This document shows, piece by piece, positions 1 to 9,088 of a stretch of 64,000 nucleotides of DNA; position 1 is the stretch's first letter, and the number at the start of each line of letters is the position of its first letter. The notes under the pieces were generated by a model. It saw only the letters and a program-made list of their open reading frames with translations. It searched no databases and was not told where the DNA came from. The position numbers and the translations under genes were made by a program. The DNA is from Planctomycetota bacterium (lineage in GTDB: Bacteria; Planctomycetota; UBA8742; UBA2392), in the NCBI GenBank assembly GCA_020638675.1, contig JACKID010000001.1:1674001-1738000 (forward strand). Reading direction: 5' to 3'.

Positions 1-494
1 TACAGCGCGCCGGTCGGGTTGGCGAGGTCGTTGGCGAGCGCACCGGCGGTCGTGGGGCGGGCGGTCAAAGGCTGCTGCACGCCCAGGGCCGGGTCGCCCC
101 GCAGGCTGAGTGTGTACGGGCCCGCGCGCAGCGTCAGGGTGCGGGTGCCGATCGGGTCGGACAGCGTCAGCTCATACGCCGTGGCATCACCGAGCGAGAC
201 CATGGTGACCGAGAACGGGGCATCTATGCCTCCGCTGGTCAGGCGAAAGCCGGTGCCCTGCGGCGCCTGAACGAGCAAGCGCTGCAGGCTGGGGTGGGGG
301 ATCGATTCGGGAACGCCGTCGCCGTCCAGGTCGGGCGGCATCAGCGCCCGGATTTCGGGAACGCCTGAATTAGCCGCCGGGCCGGAATTGCTGTTGGCAG
401 CGCTGCGGTTGGAGTTGTTCGCGGAGGGCACACTGTTGCCGCAGCCCGCGAGGGCAATGGCGAACAGTAGTGAGATGCATGCAAGTTTGCGCAC
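1..494 (-). CDS. Putative lipoprotein, truncated by window edge
   Basis: Only the first 164 residues are visible; the C-terminus lies outside the window. The N-terminus (MRKLACISLLFAIALAGCG) has a basic start, a hydrophobic stretch and a LAGC lipobox, predicting export and lipidation. A Ser/Asn-rich linker follows, then DLDGDGVPES, an EF-hand-like calcium loop common in extracellular repeat proteins, then a beta-rich stretch with no family I recognise. The GTG at 494 is chosen because it puts the signal peptide at the very start; an in-frame TTG at 509 is possible. It stands alone, separated from the upstream repressor gene by a terminator. Function unknown; surface location is an inference. 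Confidence 0.7.
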   Translation of the reverse strand, partial: MRKLACISLLFAIALAGCGNSVPSANNSNRSAANSNSGPAANSGVPEIRALMPPDLDGDGVPESIPHPSLQRLLVQAPQGTGFRLTSGGIDAPFSVTMVSLGDATAYELTLSDPIGTRTLTLRAGPYTLSLRGDPALGVQQPLTARPTTAGALANDLANPTGAL

Positions 495-579
495 CGCGTT
501 CCATATCAACTGCCAGATCAGTCATATTACGGATCGGCAGGCTGCAACGTAACGGGAGAGTGTTAGTTCCTCAAAAGAC

Positions 580-601
580 AACGCCCGCTTTCGCGGGCGT
601 T
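580..601 (-). terminator. Intrinsic terminator of the repressor gene
   Basis: A perfect 9-bp stem, AACGCCCGC with GCGGGCGTT, around a 4-base loop lies 20 bases past the stop of the minus-strand repressor gene. On the minus strand it is followed by GTCTTTTGA, a short T-rich tail. Confidence 0.7.
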
Positions 602-621
602 GGTGAGCGACGAACTTCGGT

Positions 622-1341
622 CTAGTGGTAAAGGTCCACGGTCACCTTCATGACCGGGTAGACCCACTGCAGCTCGCGCACGCTGAAGATCTGCACGTCG
701 TGGGCCGGGTTGTAGGGCGCGAGGATGACGTTGTCACCGCGGCGCTGGTACACCTTGCAGGTGACGTCGCCGCCTTCGAGCTTGGCCACAACCGGCTTGC
801 CTTCACGCGGCATCATGTTCGGGGCGATGATGATCGTGCTTCCGTCCGGGATGACGGGCTCCATGCTGTCGCCGGCGATGCGCAGGGCAAAGGCGTTCTC
901 GTCGCCGATGTCGCGCGGGCAGTCGACGTAGTCGCTGCCGGTGCCGGTGGGATAGTCGTCAAAGGCTGCCAGCGGGCGCCCGGCGGCCGTGATGCTGACG
1001 ACCGGGATCATCCGCGTGCCGTTGCGGGCGCCGACGGCGACCGCCTCGCGCGAACGCTCGGCCATCTTGCGGTTGAGCATCTCGCGGGTGAGCGTCTCGG
1101 TGTCTTCGAGGTTGGGCTCGTCCGTGGCGATAAAGAAGTCCGGCGTCACGTTGAGCGCCTGGCTGAGCTTGCGCAGGATCTTGCTGCTGACGGGGTAGCG
1201 CCCGTTCTCAACGGCGCTCAGGTACGGGCGGGTACACCCGATGCGCTTGGCCAGCTCCGCGCAGGTAAGCCCGCGGAAGCTGCGGAGGCGCTTGATACGC
1301 TCGCCGGCCGCGACTGTGGATTTTGGATCGTTCATGGGCAT
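622..1341 (-). CDS. LexA/CI-like repressor: XRE helix-turn-helix plus S24 autoprotease domain
   Basis: A 239-residue two-domain transcription factor. Residues 13-70 form a Cro/CI-type helix-turn-helix (AELAKRIGCTRPYLSAVENG). Residues 110-235 form an S24 peptidase fold: an Ala120-Gly121 scissile pair in SITAAGRPL, nucleophile Ser159 in GDSMEP and general-base Lys196 in TCKVYQ. All three elements for RecA-stimulated self-cleavage are intact, so it is likely a damage-responsive repressor rather than a dead relative. No phage genes surround it, so it appears to be a chromosomal regulator; its targets are unknown beyond probable autoregulation. A second start (Met3) is possible. recA lies about 57 kb away in this window. 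Confidence 0.88.
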   Translation of the reverse strand: MPMNDPKSTVAAGERIKRLRSFRGLTCAELAKRIGCTRPYLSAVENGRYPVSSKILRKLSQALNVTPDFFIATDEPNLEDTETLTREMLNRKMAERSREAVAVGARNGTRMIPVVSITAAGRPLAAFDDYPTGTGSDYVDCPRDIGDENAFALRIAGDSMEPVIPDGSTIIIAPNMMPREGKPVVAKLEGGDVTCKVYQRRGDNVILAPYNPAHDVQIFSVRELQWVYPVMKVTVDLYH

Positions 1342-1388
1342 CTTTCGCTAAGGGCGCCAAATCGCGCTCATTCGAACCTTGTGTAATG

Positions 1389-1417
1389 ATTCTGACGTAG
1401 ATGTTGGCATATTGCAA
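1389..1417 (-). promoter_or_regulatory. Candidate promoter of the repressor gene
   Basis: Read on the minus strand: TTGCAA (1412-1417), a 17-base spacer, then CAGAAT (1389-1394). Each box matches 4 of 6 bases of the sigma-70 consensus. The predicted start would leave a leader of about 40 bases before the coding region. Confidence 0.4.
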
Positions 1418-1448
1418 GAAAATGTCAGACAAATTCGCATGTCTTGCA
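1413..1448. promoter_or_regulatory. Nested dyad, candidate operator for the repressor
   Basis: Three nested symmetries overlap the -35 box: outer TGCAAGA (1413-1419) with TCTTGCA (1442-1448), AGACA (1427-1431) with TGTCT (1440-1444), and the perfect palindrome TGTCaGACA (1423-1431). The position fits an autoregulatory operator. I see no second copy to confirm a consensus. The rest of 1342-1750 shows no gene. Confidence 0.35.
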
Positions 1449-1750
1449 CGATTACCGAATCAGCCGTCTCAAGCAACCACAAGAGGTTGGGTTCGTGAGG
1501 TGCGGATACCGTATATTGGGTGTCAGTAGGGTGAGTCATCTGACGGGCGGTGTAATGTAAACCTGACAAGGCCAGGCGGCTCCCTGCGTCGCAGAAATCC
1601 CGCTCAACAGCGCTGATGTCGCCGCATCTTCAACGTGCTGAACGCGTTACTCGGGCATGATTTAGTCCAGAGTTGCGCCCGCAAATCGATTCGTATAAAA
1701 GGTTCTCGCAACTCCCCCTGCGAATATTGCTGCTGTCGTGGAGGTTTTCC

Positions 1751-2266
1751 ATGGCCCGGATCCTTACCGGCGTCCTGCTCGTTGCCCTTTCCCTTATTGT
1801 GGTCGGTTGTGGTTCGTCCAAGCCGATGCGCTTCATGTTCGACGTGCCCAGCGGCACCGGACAGATCAAGATTGATGAGGGCGGCACCGAGTCCGGTGAC
1901 ACCTCAAAAATCTACACACTCAAGAGCAACGACGCTGAAAAGAAGATCGAGCTCAAGTGGAACGGCAAGACGATTTACGGGAAGATGGACGTGTTCAGCC
2001 ACACGACCCTCACCCGCGTCACCACCGTGCCGGTGCACGTGACCGCTGAGATCTTCAACGCCGTCGACGACTTCAAGGCCGTTACCTACGTCGTGTACGA
2101 GCGCTACCGCGACTCCAACGTTCGCGGCACCGCGGGCGAAGACTCGCAGCTTCGCGTCTACGACTACGGTGACAGCGTCACGCGCGATGCGTTGATCGAG
2201 CAGGCTTCGCTCAACGGGCGTGTGATCGCGGTGATCGACTTCGGCAACGCCGAATACATCAAGTAG
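1751..2266 (+). CDS. Putative lipoprotein of unknown function
   Basis: A 171-residue protein beginning MARILTGVLLVALSLIVVGC, a signal peptide with a VVGC lipobox (Cys20). The mature part is rich in beta strands and charged residues and ends with a short domain containing VIDFGNAEYIK. No family is recognised. The ATG at 1751 is preferred over an upstream start at 1673 because it has a GGAGG ribosome site about 8 bases upstream and puts the signal peptide at the N-terminus. The next lipoprotein starts 15 bases after this stop, so the two are likely co-transcribed and may act together in the envelope. Confidence 0.75.
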   Translation: MARILTGVLLVALSLIVVGCGSSKPMRFMFDVPSGTGQIKIDEGGTESGDTSKIYTLKSNDAEKKIELKWNGKTIYGKMDVFSHTTLTRVTTVPVHVTAEIFNAVDDFKAVTYVVYERYRDSNVRGTAGEDSQLRVYDYGDSVTRDALIEQASLNGRVIAVIDFGNAEYIK

Positions 2267-2281
2267 CCGGAAACGGGCTCG

Positions 2282-3259
2282 ATGAAGCGACTGGCGTACA
2301 TGCTCGCGATACTGCTGCTGTTTGGCGCATATGGATGCGCCAGCAGCGGCGATATCAAGTACACAGGTGTCAACGAAGACGCCCGTGAAGGCGCATGGAT
2401 CAAGGATCCGGAGGCCGTGGGCACCACCCGCGACTCCGGCGCGCGGCAGGACACGACGCGTACGGCGTCGAACCGCGTCGACATCCCGATCCTGGAATTC
2501 GCGCAGATCGGCTGCACGACGTCGGGTGCAGCGGCGACTCGTCGCTCGGGTTATGACGCGCGTTACGTTCGGCTTGGTTTCGCCGCGCTGACCTACCAGG
2601 ACTACGCCAGCAGGCTGGTAACCGTGCAGGGCTACCGCGACGGGCACACCACCAACGAGCTGTGGGCACGCCGCAACGCGACGACCTATCCCGCCCTGTA
2701 CAGCGACGAGGAATACAACCACCGGTACTCGCGCGACGGCTACAGCGCGTATTCGGTGGAAGATCAGGCCTACACCAACACCGCGCGTCTCGCGACGGAA
2801 GGGCTGCGCTCGACCACGAACGCGCATGCCATGACCAGCGAGAGCTATCTCGAGGCCGGGCACACCCGCTACGGCTACGAGGCGGCGTTCAACACCCGCG
2901 TGATCGGGCTGCACCTGTGGAAGTATGCCGACCGTGAAGTGGTCGGCGACAACGTCGAGATCACCTACACGATCGTGTACTACAACACCAACGAGTACGA
3001 CACCGGCCCGACCGAAATCGATGAGCCGGTCCCGTACTACACGGAATACATCGCCGACTCGGCGACCCTGCCCAAGGATGGCACCAGCGTGGCGTACCTC
3101 GTGCGCGACGACGCGCGCAACATCCTGCGCTGGAAGTTTCCCAAGGGCATCAAGGCCGGCGAAACCAACAGCATGAAGTACAAGGTGACTGTCCGGCTCA
3201 ATCCGTCGCCGGAGTACCGCCCGCCGGAGGACAAACCCGGCGAGCCCCGCAATCAGTAG
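2282..3259 (+). CDS. Lipoprotein with C-terminal DUF11-like repeat domain
   Basis: A 325-residue protein. The signal peptide ends in a FGAYGC lipobox (Cys19). The middle (about 60-210) is rich in Tyr, Ser, Thr and Arg and shows no motif I know. Residues about 220-310 resemble a DUF11/conserved-repeat beta sandwich: VEITYTIVYYNTN, then SATLPKDG, then LRWKFPKGIKAGETNSMKY, the usual order of such domains. DUF11 proteins are typically surface or outer-membrane associated. The gene follows the preceding lipoprotein by 15 bases and ends at a strong hairpin, so it is the last gene of a two-gene unit. Confidence 0.75.
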   Translation: MKRLAYMLAILLLFGAYGCASSGDIKYTGVNEDAREGAWIKDPEAVGTTRDSGARQDTTRTASNRVDIPILEFAQIGCTTSGAAATRRSGYDARYVRLGFAALTYQDYASRLVTVQGYRDGHTTNELWARRNATTYPALYSDEEYNHRYSRDGYSAYSVEDQAYTNTARLATEGLRSTTNAHAMTSESYLEAGHTRYGYEAAFNTRVIGLHLWKYADREVVGDNVEITYTIVYYNTNEYDTGPTEIDEPVPYYTEYIADSATLPKDGTSVAYLVRDDARNILRWKFPKGIKAGETNSMKYKVTVRLNPSPEYRPPEDKPGEPRNQ

Positions 3260-3261
3260 GC

Positions 3262-3285
3262 AAAGGCCCGGGCAACCGGGCCTTT
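3262..3285 (+). terminator. Terminator after the lipoprotein pair
   Basis: A perfect 10-bp stem, AAAGGCCCGG with CCGGGCCTTT, capped by a GCAA (GNRA) tetraloop, two bases after the stop. The T tract is only the last three bases of the stem plus a few more. Confidence 0.7.
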
Positions 3286-3346
3286 CCATTGCGCCGGGTT
3301 TCCCGGGCGATCCCGCCCGCTATACTTCCCGCCCAAGGGAGAGCCG

Positions 3347-5437
3347 TTGCCACGCCATTCCGAAACGCTTCACCGCGATCTCAACCGCCGCAAGCCCCGG
3401 CACCGGACGCTGCGCGAGATCGACAAAGAATTGGGCGCACTCGAGGGGCTGCTCGCCGCGTTTGGCGAACAGCCCGGTCGCGCCACGCGCTCGAACGATC
3501 GCGCACTCGATGCCGCCATCGACGTGCAGATCAAGCGGCTTCTGAACCTGCGCGAAAAGCCCCACAACGAATACTGGAACGCCGAGCTGGACAGCAACGC
3601 CGGGCTCGGCGCGCAATACATCCTGATGATGCACTTCCTCGACAAGGTCGATGAGGTTAAGCAACGCAAGCTCGCGAACTTCACGCGCAACTGGCAGACC
3701 GAAGAGGGCTGGTGGGCCATCCACACCGGCGGGCCGGGGCACCTCACTTACACGGTCACTTGCTACTACGCGCTGAAGGTCGCCGGCGATTCGCTGGACG
3801 CGCCCCACATGGTCAAGGCCCGCGAGTGGATTCACAGCCAGGGCGGCGCCATGCGCATCGGCGTGGAAGGCCGGCTGCTGCTGGCGCTGTTCGGGCAATA
3901 CGACTGGGCGGGCGTGCCGCCGATTCCGCCGTGGCTTGTGCTGCTTCCATACCTGCCGCAACTGCCCGGCGCGCTCGAGCGCAAGACACTCAGCATCTAT
4001 GACATGAGCTACTGGTGCCGTATCAGCCTGGTGCCGATGTCCGTCCTGTATGAGAAAAAGCCGCTCAAGAAGCTGCACGTCGACATGGACGAGCTGTTTG
4101 TCGAGAAGCCCGCGGATCGCAAGTGGAACTTCGACAGCTACACCGACCCGGGAATCATCTCGCTGGGCGGGCTGATCCAGCTTGGCGCCAAGGCGGTCAA
4201 GAAGTTCGAGGGCGCCATCGGCAGCGTCGTGCGCAAGATCGCCCTGCGCAAGGCCAAGGACTGGATTCTCAGCCACCAGGATGACAGCGGCGACTGGGGC
4301 GGCATCTATCCGCCCGTGATGTACAACCTGATGGCGCTGCCGCAGCTCGGCATTGAGGCCGACGACCCGCGCATCAAGCGCGCCTGGGCGGCGCTCGATC
4401 GTTTCATGATCGACCACCCGGAAGTGGACGGGCTGCATATGCAGGCATGCGTCAGCCCCGTGTGGGATACGGCCTGGTCGCTGGTCGCGCTGGCAGAGGC
4501 GGGCCACGACATCCGCAAGCCGGAAATGCAGCGGCACATCGACTGGCTGTACTCACGCCAGATCTTCCGCGACGGCGATTGGGCCGTGAAGAATCCGGAC
4601 GCGATTCCCGGCGGCTGGTGCTTCCAGTTTTACAACGACTTCTACCCGGACATCGACGACACGGCGATCGTGCTGATGTCGCTGCTGTGGGGCGGCTTCC
4701 GCAAGGGCAAGTGCATGCGGACCGAGCAGGTTCGCATCGGTCTCGAGTGGATGCTCGCCATGCAGAACCGCGACGGCGGCTGGAGCGCGTTCGAAAACAG
4801 CGTCGACAAAGAGCTGGTCAACCACATCCCGTTCAACGACCTCGACAACATGCTGGACCCCAGCACGGCCGACATCACCGGCCACGTGCTGGAGACGCTC
4901 GGGCATTTCGGGTTCAGGCAGGACTTCAAGCCGGTCGCGCGCGGCATCAAGTTCCTGAAAAAGACGCAGGAAGACTTCGGCGGCTGGTGGGGGCGCTGGG
5001 GCGTGAACTACATCTACGGCACACACGGTGCACTGGCCGGGCTCGCGCAGGTCGGCGAGGACATGCAGCAGCCGTTCATCCGCCGCGCCGTCGACTGGCT
5101 GTACAGCGTGCAGCACGAGGACGGCTCATGGGGCGAAAATTGCGAAAGCTACCGCCACCGTGAACTGGCAGGCAAGGGCGAAGCGACCCCCAGCCAGACC
5201 GCGTGGGCGCTGATCGGGCTGATGTGCGCCGGCGAAGTGGACGACCAGCGCGTGCAGCGCGGAATCCAGTGGCTGATCAAGAATCAGTTGCCCGGCGGCG
5301 GCTGGAAAGAGGACAAGTTCACCGGAACAGGCTTCCCCAACGCTTTCTATCTGAACTACCACTTCTACCGCGAGTATTTCCCGCTGATGGCGCTCGCACG
5401 CTACCGCAATCTCAAGTGCGGGCTCAGCACCGCGTGA
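3347..5437 (+). CDS. shc: Squalene-hopene cyclase
   Basis: A 696-residue class II terpene cyclase that protonates and cyclises squalene to hopene/hopanol on the inner membrane, making hopanoids. The diagnostic acid motif DIDDTA is at residues 435-440, preceded by GGWCFQFYNDFYP as in known hopene cyclases. Several QW repeats are visible (QDDSGDWGG, QNRDGGW, QHEDGSWGE, QLPGGGW). Slightly longer than typical (about 630-650) because of an N-terminal extension of about 50 residues. Start is TTG at 3347 with AAGGGAGA just upstream. No squalene synthase genes (hpnCDE) are adjacent. The sporulenol cyclase branch is a less likely alternative. Confidence 0.92.
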   Translation: MPRHSETLHRDLNRRKPRHRTLREIDKELGALEGLLAAFGEQPGRATRSNDRALDAAIDVQIKRLLNLREKPHNEYWNAELDSNAGLGAQYILMMHFLDKVDEVKQRKLANFTRNWQTEEGWWAIHTGGPGHLTYTVTCYYALKVAGDSLDAPHMVKAREWIHSQGGAMRIGVEGRLLLALFGQYDWAGVPPIPPWLVLLPYLPQLPGALERKTLSIYDMSYWCRISLVPMSVLYEKKPLKKLHVDMDELFVEKPADRKWNFDSYTDPGIISLGGLIQLGAKAVKKFEGAIGSVVRKIALRKAKDWILSHQDDSGDWGGIYPPVMYNLMALPQLGIEADDPRIKRAWAALDRFMIDHPEVDGLHMQACVSPVWDTAWSLVALAEAGHDIRKPEMQRHIDWLYSRQIFRDGDWAVKNPDAIPGGWCFQFYNDFYPDIDDTAIVLMSLLWGGFRKGKCMRTEQVRIGLEWMLAMQNRDGGWSAFENSVDKELVNHIPFNDLDNMLDPSTADITGHVLETLGHFGFRQDFKPVARGIKFLKKTQEDFGGWWGRWGVNYIYGTHGALAGLAQVGEDMQQPFIRRAVDWLYSVQHEDGSWGENCESYRHRELAGKGEATPSQTAWALIGLMCAGEVDDQRVQRGIQWLIKNQLPGGGWKEDKFTGTGFPNAFYLNYHFYREYFPLMALARYRNLKCGLSTA

Positions 5438-5465
5438 ACCGACCGAAATTGCAAGCGCGCTTCAG

Positions 5466-5487
5466 CGCTCGCGCAAATTCGCGAGCG
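5466..5487 (+). terminator. Weak hairpin after shc
   Basis: An 8-bp stem, CGCTCGCG with CGCGAGCG, and a CAAATT loop follow shc. A T6 run occurs only about 17 bases further on, so terminator activity is uncertain. Confidence 0.35.
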
Positions 5488-5576
5488 TGGTACTCACCGG
5501 TTTTTTGGCAGTCGGCACATCGGCGGGTTAGCCTCTGGTTGCGTAGACCCCGATATCCCCTGCCAGGAACTCTCCA

Positions 5577-6758
5577 ATGCTCCAACGCCTGTTTGCTGCC
5601 GCCATCGCGGCCGTGGCAATGCTTGGGCTGACCGTCCAGGCCGATGCCCAGCGCGTCAAGACGCGCAAACTCAATGAAGCGGAAGTCCGCAAGGAAGCGC
5701 CCTTCTACTGGGTGATCACCGGCGATACGCCGGACAACATGAAGTTCGAGTTCAAGCTGAACTTCAAGTTCGACCAGTCCACGCCGGAGAAGTGCGTCGA
5801 GTCCTTCAGCGCTTTGCACGATGATCGCATGGTCGCCGCGGGCGCGTGGCGGATTGTGAACTACCGCCGGCCCCAGTTGCTTTACAAAGGCATGCTGCCG
5901 TACCAGCAGCAACTGGTACACCCGGACACTATCGCCGGCACCTACAACCCGTGCGAAGAGGAGATCGGCACTCACACGCTCGGCCTTGAAAACCCGCGGC
6001 TTGAGCCGACCGTCATTGTCGAGACCATCAAACAGGATGACGGCAGCGTTTGTGTCGAGACCAGCCAGCCCGGCGAGAAGATCCTGAAGCGCGACAACGA
6101 GTTCGACAAAGACGCCTGGGGCATGGTGTACATCGATCGCGAGGTCGAAAAGATCGACCTGCGCCATCGTTACTACTGCGTGCAGGACAAGTACGGCAAC
6201 TGGCAGATCGACCGGATCGAGGACTGGTACGTCCCGCCCCCGGTGAATGGCGACGAGATGCCGGGAGGCCAGTGGGTGCCCGGTGCGAATCCACTTGGCT
6301 ACTACGTCTGGGAAGAGCAGCTGATGGCCGACGACCCGCAGAAGGTGACGCTGAAGAACTCTACGGCACGCGAGGCGGCCGAGTCGGTCTACAACTGGCT
6401 GATTCCCATCGGCTGGAGGATGGACCGGGAAATCGAATGGTCGGCTGCGAAGCTCAAACACGCGTACTACCGCAAGCTGACCAGCAAGCGAATGTTCCAT
6501 GAGGAGCGCATGCGGTCGCGCTTGAGCCTCGCCGAGTTCAAGGCGCCGGAGTTCGACAAAGAGACAAAGCTGGAAGACGGCGTGATTGAGATCCGGTTCA
6601 AGAAGCGCAAGGACGATTTCGGTGCATGGGCCGTCTGGGTCAAGAAGGTCGGCGGGAAGTATCTGGTCACGAAGGTCGGCAGATACGTGAAGTACGACAA
6701 CCTGGAGGAGGAGCAATACTACCCGAGTGGGATCTACTACACCGCCAATTGGGAGTAG
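5577..6758 (+). CDS. Secreted protein of unknown function
   Basis: A 393-residue protein with a Sec signal peptide (hydrophobic 5-20, likely cleavage after ADA near residue 24). The mature chain is rich in Lys, Glu, Trp and Tyr and soluble, with six Cys that could form disulfides. No catalytic motif or known domain is recognised. Start ATG at 5577 has AGGAACT upstream. It lies 140 bases after shc and 41 bases before a uracil-DNA-glycosylase-like gene; nothing suggests a shared job with either. Probably periplasmic. Confidence 0.7.
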   Translation: MLQRLFAAAIAAVAMLGLTVQADAQRVKTRKLNEAEVRKEAPFYWVITGDTPDNMKFEFKLNFKFDQSTPEKCVESFSALHDDRMVAAGAWRIVNYRRPQLLYKGMLPYQQQLVHPDTIAGTYNPCEEEIGTHTLGLENPRLEPTVIVETIKQDDGSVCVETSQPGEKILKRDNEFDKDAWGMVYIDREVEKIDLRHRYYCVQDKYGNWQIDRIEDWYVPPPVNGDEMPGGQWVPGANPLGYYVWEEQLMADDPQKVTLKNSTAREAAESVYNWLIPIGWRMDREIEWSAAKLKHAYYRKLTSKRMFHEERMRSRLSLAEFKAPEFDKETKLEDGVIEIRFKKRKDDFGAWAVWVKKVGGKYLVTKVGRYVKYDNLEEEQYYPSGIYYTANWE

Positions 6759-6799
6759 CGGACTGTTCCATTCGCTGCGGACGTGCGTAGAAGTCTTGC

Positions 6800-7492
6800 A
6801 TGGCCGAGGCACCTGTAGCGCAGAAACCATTTGAAGAAGGCATCGAGAAGCTGATCGCCAGGCTTCGACGTGCCGAATTGCCGGAGCATGTGTTCAACAT
6901 TTACCGGCAGGATGACCCTGAACTCGACGCACGAGGGGGCGCAGCAAAGCGGCGTGAGAACTTGCGCCGCTATCTGCGCTCCCTGAGCGCGCCGAAGTAC
7001 GCGTTCATCGGCATCGCCCCCGGCTATCGCGGCGCCCGCTTCACCGGCGTCCCGTTCAGCGACGAGCACCGCCTGTGCCTCACCGGCTCGTGCTACGACC
7101 GAACCAGCAAACGAGAGAATGCCTACCGCGAAGCGACGGCTGGCGTGGTGCTCGATCTGCTCGGAACGCGCACGGATGTGGTGTGCTGGAACATCGTGCC
7201 CTGGCACCCGCACAAGCCCGGCGAGCCGCTCAGCAACGCCGAGCCGGACGCGGAGACGATCAACTACGGGCTCGAGGCGCTCGAGTTCTTCTTCAATAGA
7301 CTCTACGCCGACACAAAGGTCGTGACTGTGGGCCAATTGCCTGCAAGGGCACTCGAGGGCTTCAAGGTGCAGGGCAAGTCGCTCGATATCGTCGCCAACT
7401 TCCGCCACCCGGCCCACGGCGGCGCCAACGAGTTCCGCAGGAAAACGGCCGAGTTGCTGGGACTTGAGCTTTCGACTGACCTCGATGAGTAG
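6800..7492 (+). CDS. Uracil-DNA glycosylase superfamily protein
   Basis: A 230-residue protein with the two hallmark motifs of the superfamily: motif A GIAPGYRGARFTGVPFSD (residues about 71-88), which carries the water-activating loop, and motif B RHPAHGG (about 207-213), the minor-groove intercalation loop with its His. Members remove uracil or other damaged bases from DNA or bind nucleobases. The overall layout resembles family 4/5-like or uncharacterised UDG-fold proteins, but I see no four-Cys iron-sulfur set, so it is not a canonical family 4 enzyme. Substrate is uncertain. It converges with guaB. Confidence 0.75.
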   Translation: MAEAPVAQKPFEEGIEKLIARLRRAELPEHVFNIYRQDDPELDARGGAAKRRENLRRYLRSLSAPKYAFIGIAPGYRGARFTGVPFSDEHRLCLTGSCYDRTSKRENAYREATAGVVLDLLGTRTDVVCWNIVPWHPHKPGEPLSNAEPDAETINYGLEALEFFFNRLYADTKVVTVGQLPARALEGFKVQGKSLDIVANFRHPAHGGANEFRRKTAELLGLELSTDLDE

Positions 7493-7550
7493 CGTCGGCT
7501 TGCAGCAATCGCTGGAAGCACGTGAGCAACCCATCGGCAGGATGCCGATG

Positions 7551-9068
7551 CTACTGGCTGCGCTGGTTGGTGAACGCGTCCGGCTGGGTGTAGCTGTACA
7601 GGTCGTGTACGCCGCCTTCGCGCTGGGCGCTTGGGCTGCGCAGCTCGAACCGAAGCGTACCCTTTTCGAGGCCCGTGTGCAGCTCTTCCACGCTGCGCAC
7701 ACCCGCGTCCTGGAACGCGAGCCGCAGCCCCTGCCCGAGGTACGCGGCCAGGTCGAAGATGCTGCCCCGGTCCTGCACGAAGCCGCTGACGCCCTGGGCG
7801 ACCTTCACGTCCTGTTGCTCGGTGAAGTAGCGCTTGTTGCCCCCGGCCTTCATCGCGTCGAGGCTGGCCATCCCGCGGTACATCTTCAGGCGCACGCCTT
7901 CGCGGTACACGTACTCGCCCGGGCTTTCGTCGGTGCCGGCGAACAGGCTGCCGCACATGACCGCGCTCGCGCCGAGGCTGAGCGCCTTCATGATATGCCC
8001 GATCACCGAGATGCCGCCGTCGGCGATCACCGGTACGCCGTGCTTCCGCGCGGCCTTGGCGGTGTGATACACGGCCGTTCCCTGGCTGCGCCCGACGGCC
8101 ATCACTTCCTGCGTGGTGCAGATGCTGCCGGGGCCCATGCCGATGCGCAGCGAATCCGCGCCGGCCTTGATCAGGTTCTCGGCCTGGCGCTCGGTGACGA
8201 CGTTGCCGCCGATCACCTGGATTTCCGGGTGGGTCTTCTTGATGTACTTGATCATCTCGTGCTGGAAGCTGCTGTCGCCCTGCGCGCTGTCGATCACGAC
8301 CACGCTGACGCCCGCTTCGGCCAGCGCGTCGAGGCGATCGCGATCTTCGTTCTTGGTGCTGATTGCCGCGCCGACCATCAGGTTCTTCTTGGCGTCCTTG
8401 GTGGCGTCCGGGTAGTCGCGGTTCTTGCGCAGGTCGCGGCGGCTGGTGAGCGATACGAGCCGGCCCTGTTCGTCAACAACGGGCAGCTTGCCCTTCTTTG
8501 ACTTGCGCAGGATTTCGTTGGCTTCGTTGAGCGAGATGCCCTTCTTGGCGGTGATCAGGTCCGTGGTCATCACGTCGCGCAGCTTGCGCGTGTGGTCGGT
8601 CTCGAAGTCGATGTCGCGGTTGGCCACCATGCCGATCAGCCTGGACTTGATCGTGCCGTCTTCCGTGATGGGGATGCCGCTGAAGCCGTGCTGCTTCTTG
8701 ATCTTGTGGACGTCGGCGATGGTGTGGTCCGGGCTGAGTACGAGTGGGTCGAGGATGAAGCCGTTCTCGAAGCGCCGCACCTTCTTCACCTGCGCGACCT
8801 GCTCTTCAATCGTGCAGTTGTAGTGGATGATGCCGATGCCGCCGCACAGCGCGAGCACGATCGCCATGCGATGCTCGGTGACGGTGTCCATGGGCGAGCT
8901 GACGAGCGGTTTGCGCAGCGTGATCTCGCGCGTCAGTTTGGTCGTCAGGTCCACCTGCGCGGGGGCGAAGTCGATGTGCCCCGGCATCAGGATGATGTCG
9001 TTGTACGTAAGCGCGTACGGGGTGCGCTCGAAGAGTTCAGCTGCGGATAGTCCGTTCGGGTTCGTCAT
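7551..9068 (-). CDS. guaB: Inosine-5'-monophosphate dehydrogenase
   Basis: Oxidises IMP to XMP with NAD+, the committed step to GMP. From the chosen start the protein is 505 residues. The catalytic loop GPGSICTT places the nucleophile at Cys317. Two CBS domains occupy about 108-215 (PLVLSPDHTIADV and DVMTTDLITA). The flap region has GNKRYF, and IADGGI marks the phosphate site. ATG at 9068 (MTNPNGLS) gives normal family length; an upstream in-frame start at 9179 would translate through a leader hairpin and is unlikely. The C-terminus has the usual potassium-site region. Monocistronic; it converges with the UDG-like gene. Confidence 0.95.
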   Translation of the reverse strand: MTNPNGLSAAELFERTPYALTYNDIILMPGHIDFAPAQVDLTTKLTREITLRKPLVSSPMDTVTEHRMAIVLALCGGIGIIHYNCTIEEQVAQVKKVRRFENGFILDPLVLSPDHTIADVHKIKKQHGFSGIPITEDGTIKSRLIGMVANRDIDFETDHTRKLRDVMTTDLITAKKGISLNEANEILRKSKKGKLPVVDEQGRLVSLTSRRDLRKNRDYPDATKDAKKNLMVGAAISTKNEDRDRLDALAEAGVSVVVIDSAQGDSSFQHEMIKYIKKTHPEIQVIGGNVVTERQAENLIKAGADSLRIGMGPGSICTTQEVMAVGRSQGTAVYHTAKAARKHGVPVIADGGISVIGHIMKALSLGASAVMCGSLFAGTDESPGEYVYREGVRLKMYRGMASLDAMKAGGNKRYFTEQQDVKVAQGVSGFVQDRGSIFDLAAYLGQGLRLAFQDAGVRSVEELHTGLEKGTLRFELRSPSAQREGGVHDLYSYTQPDAFTNQRSQ

Positions 9069-9088
9069 GTCCGGTCTCGTTAAACGCA

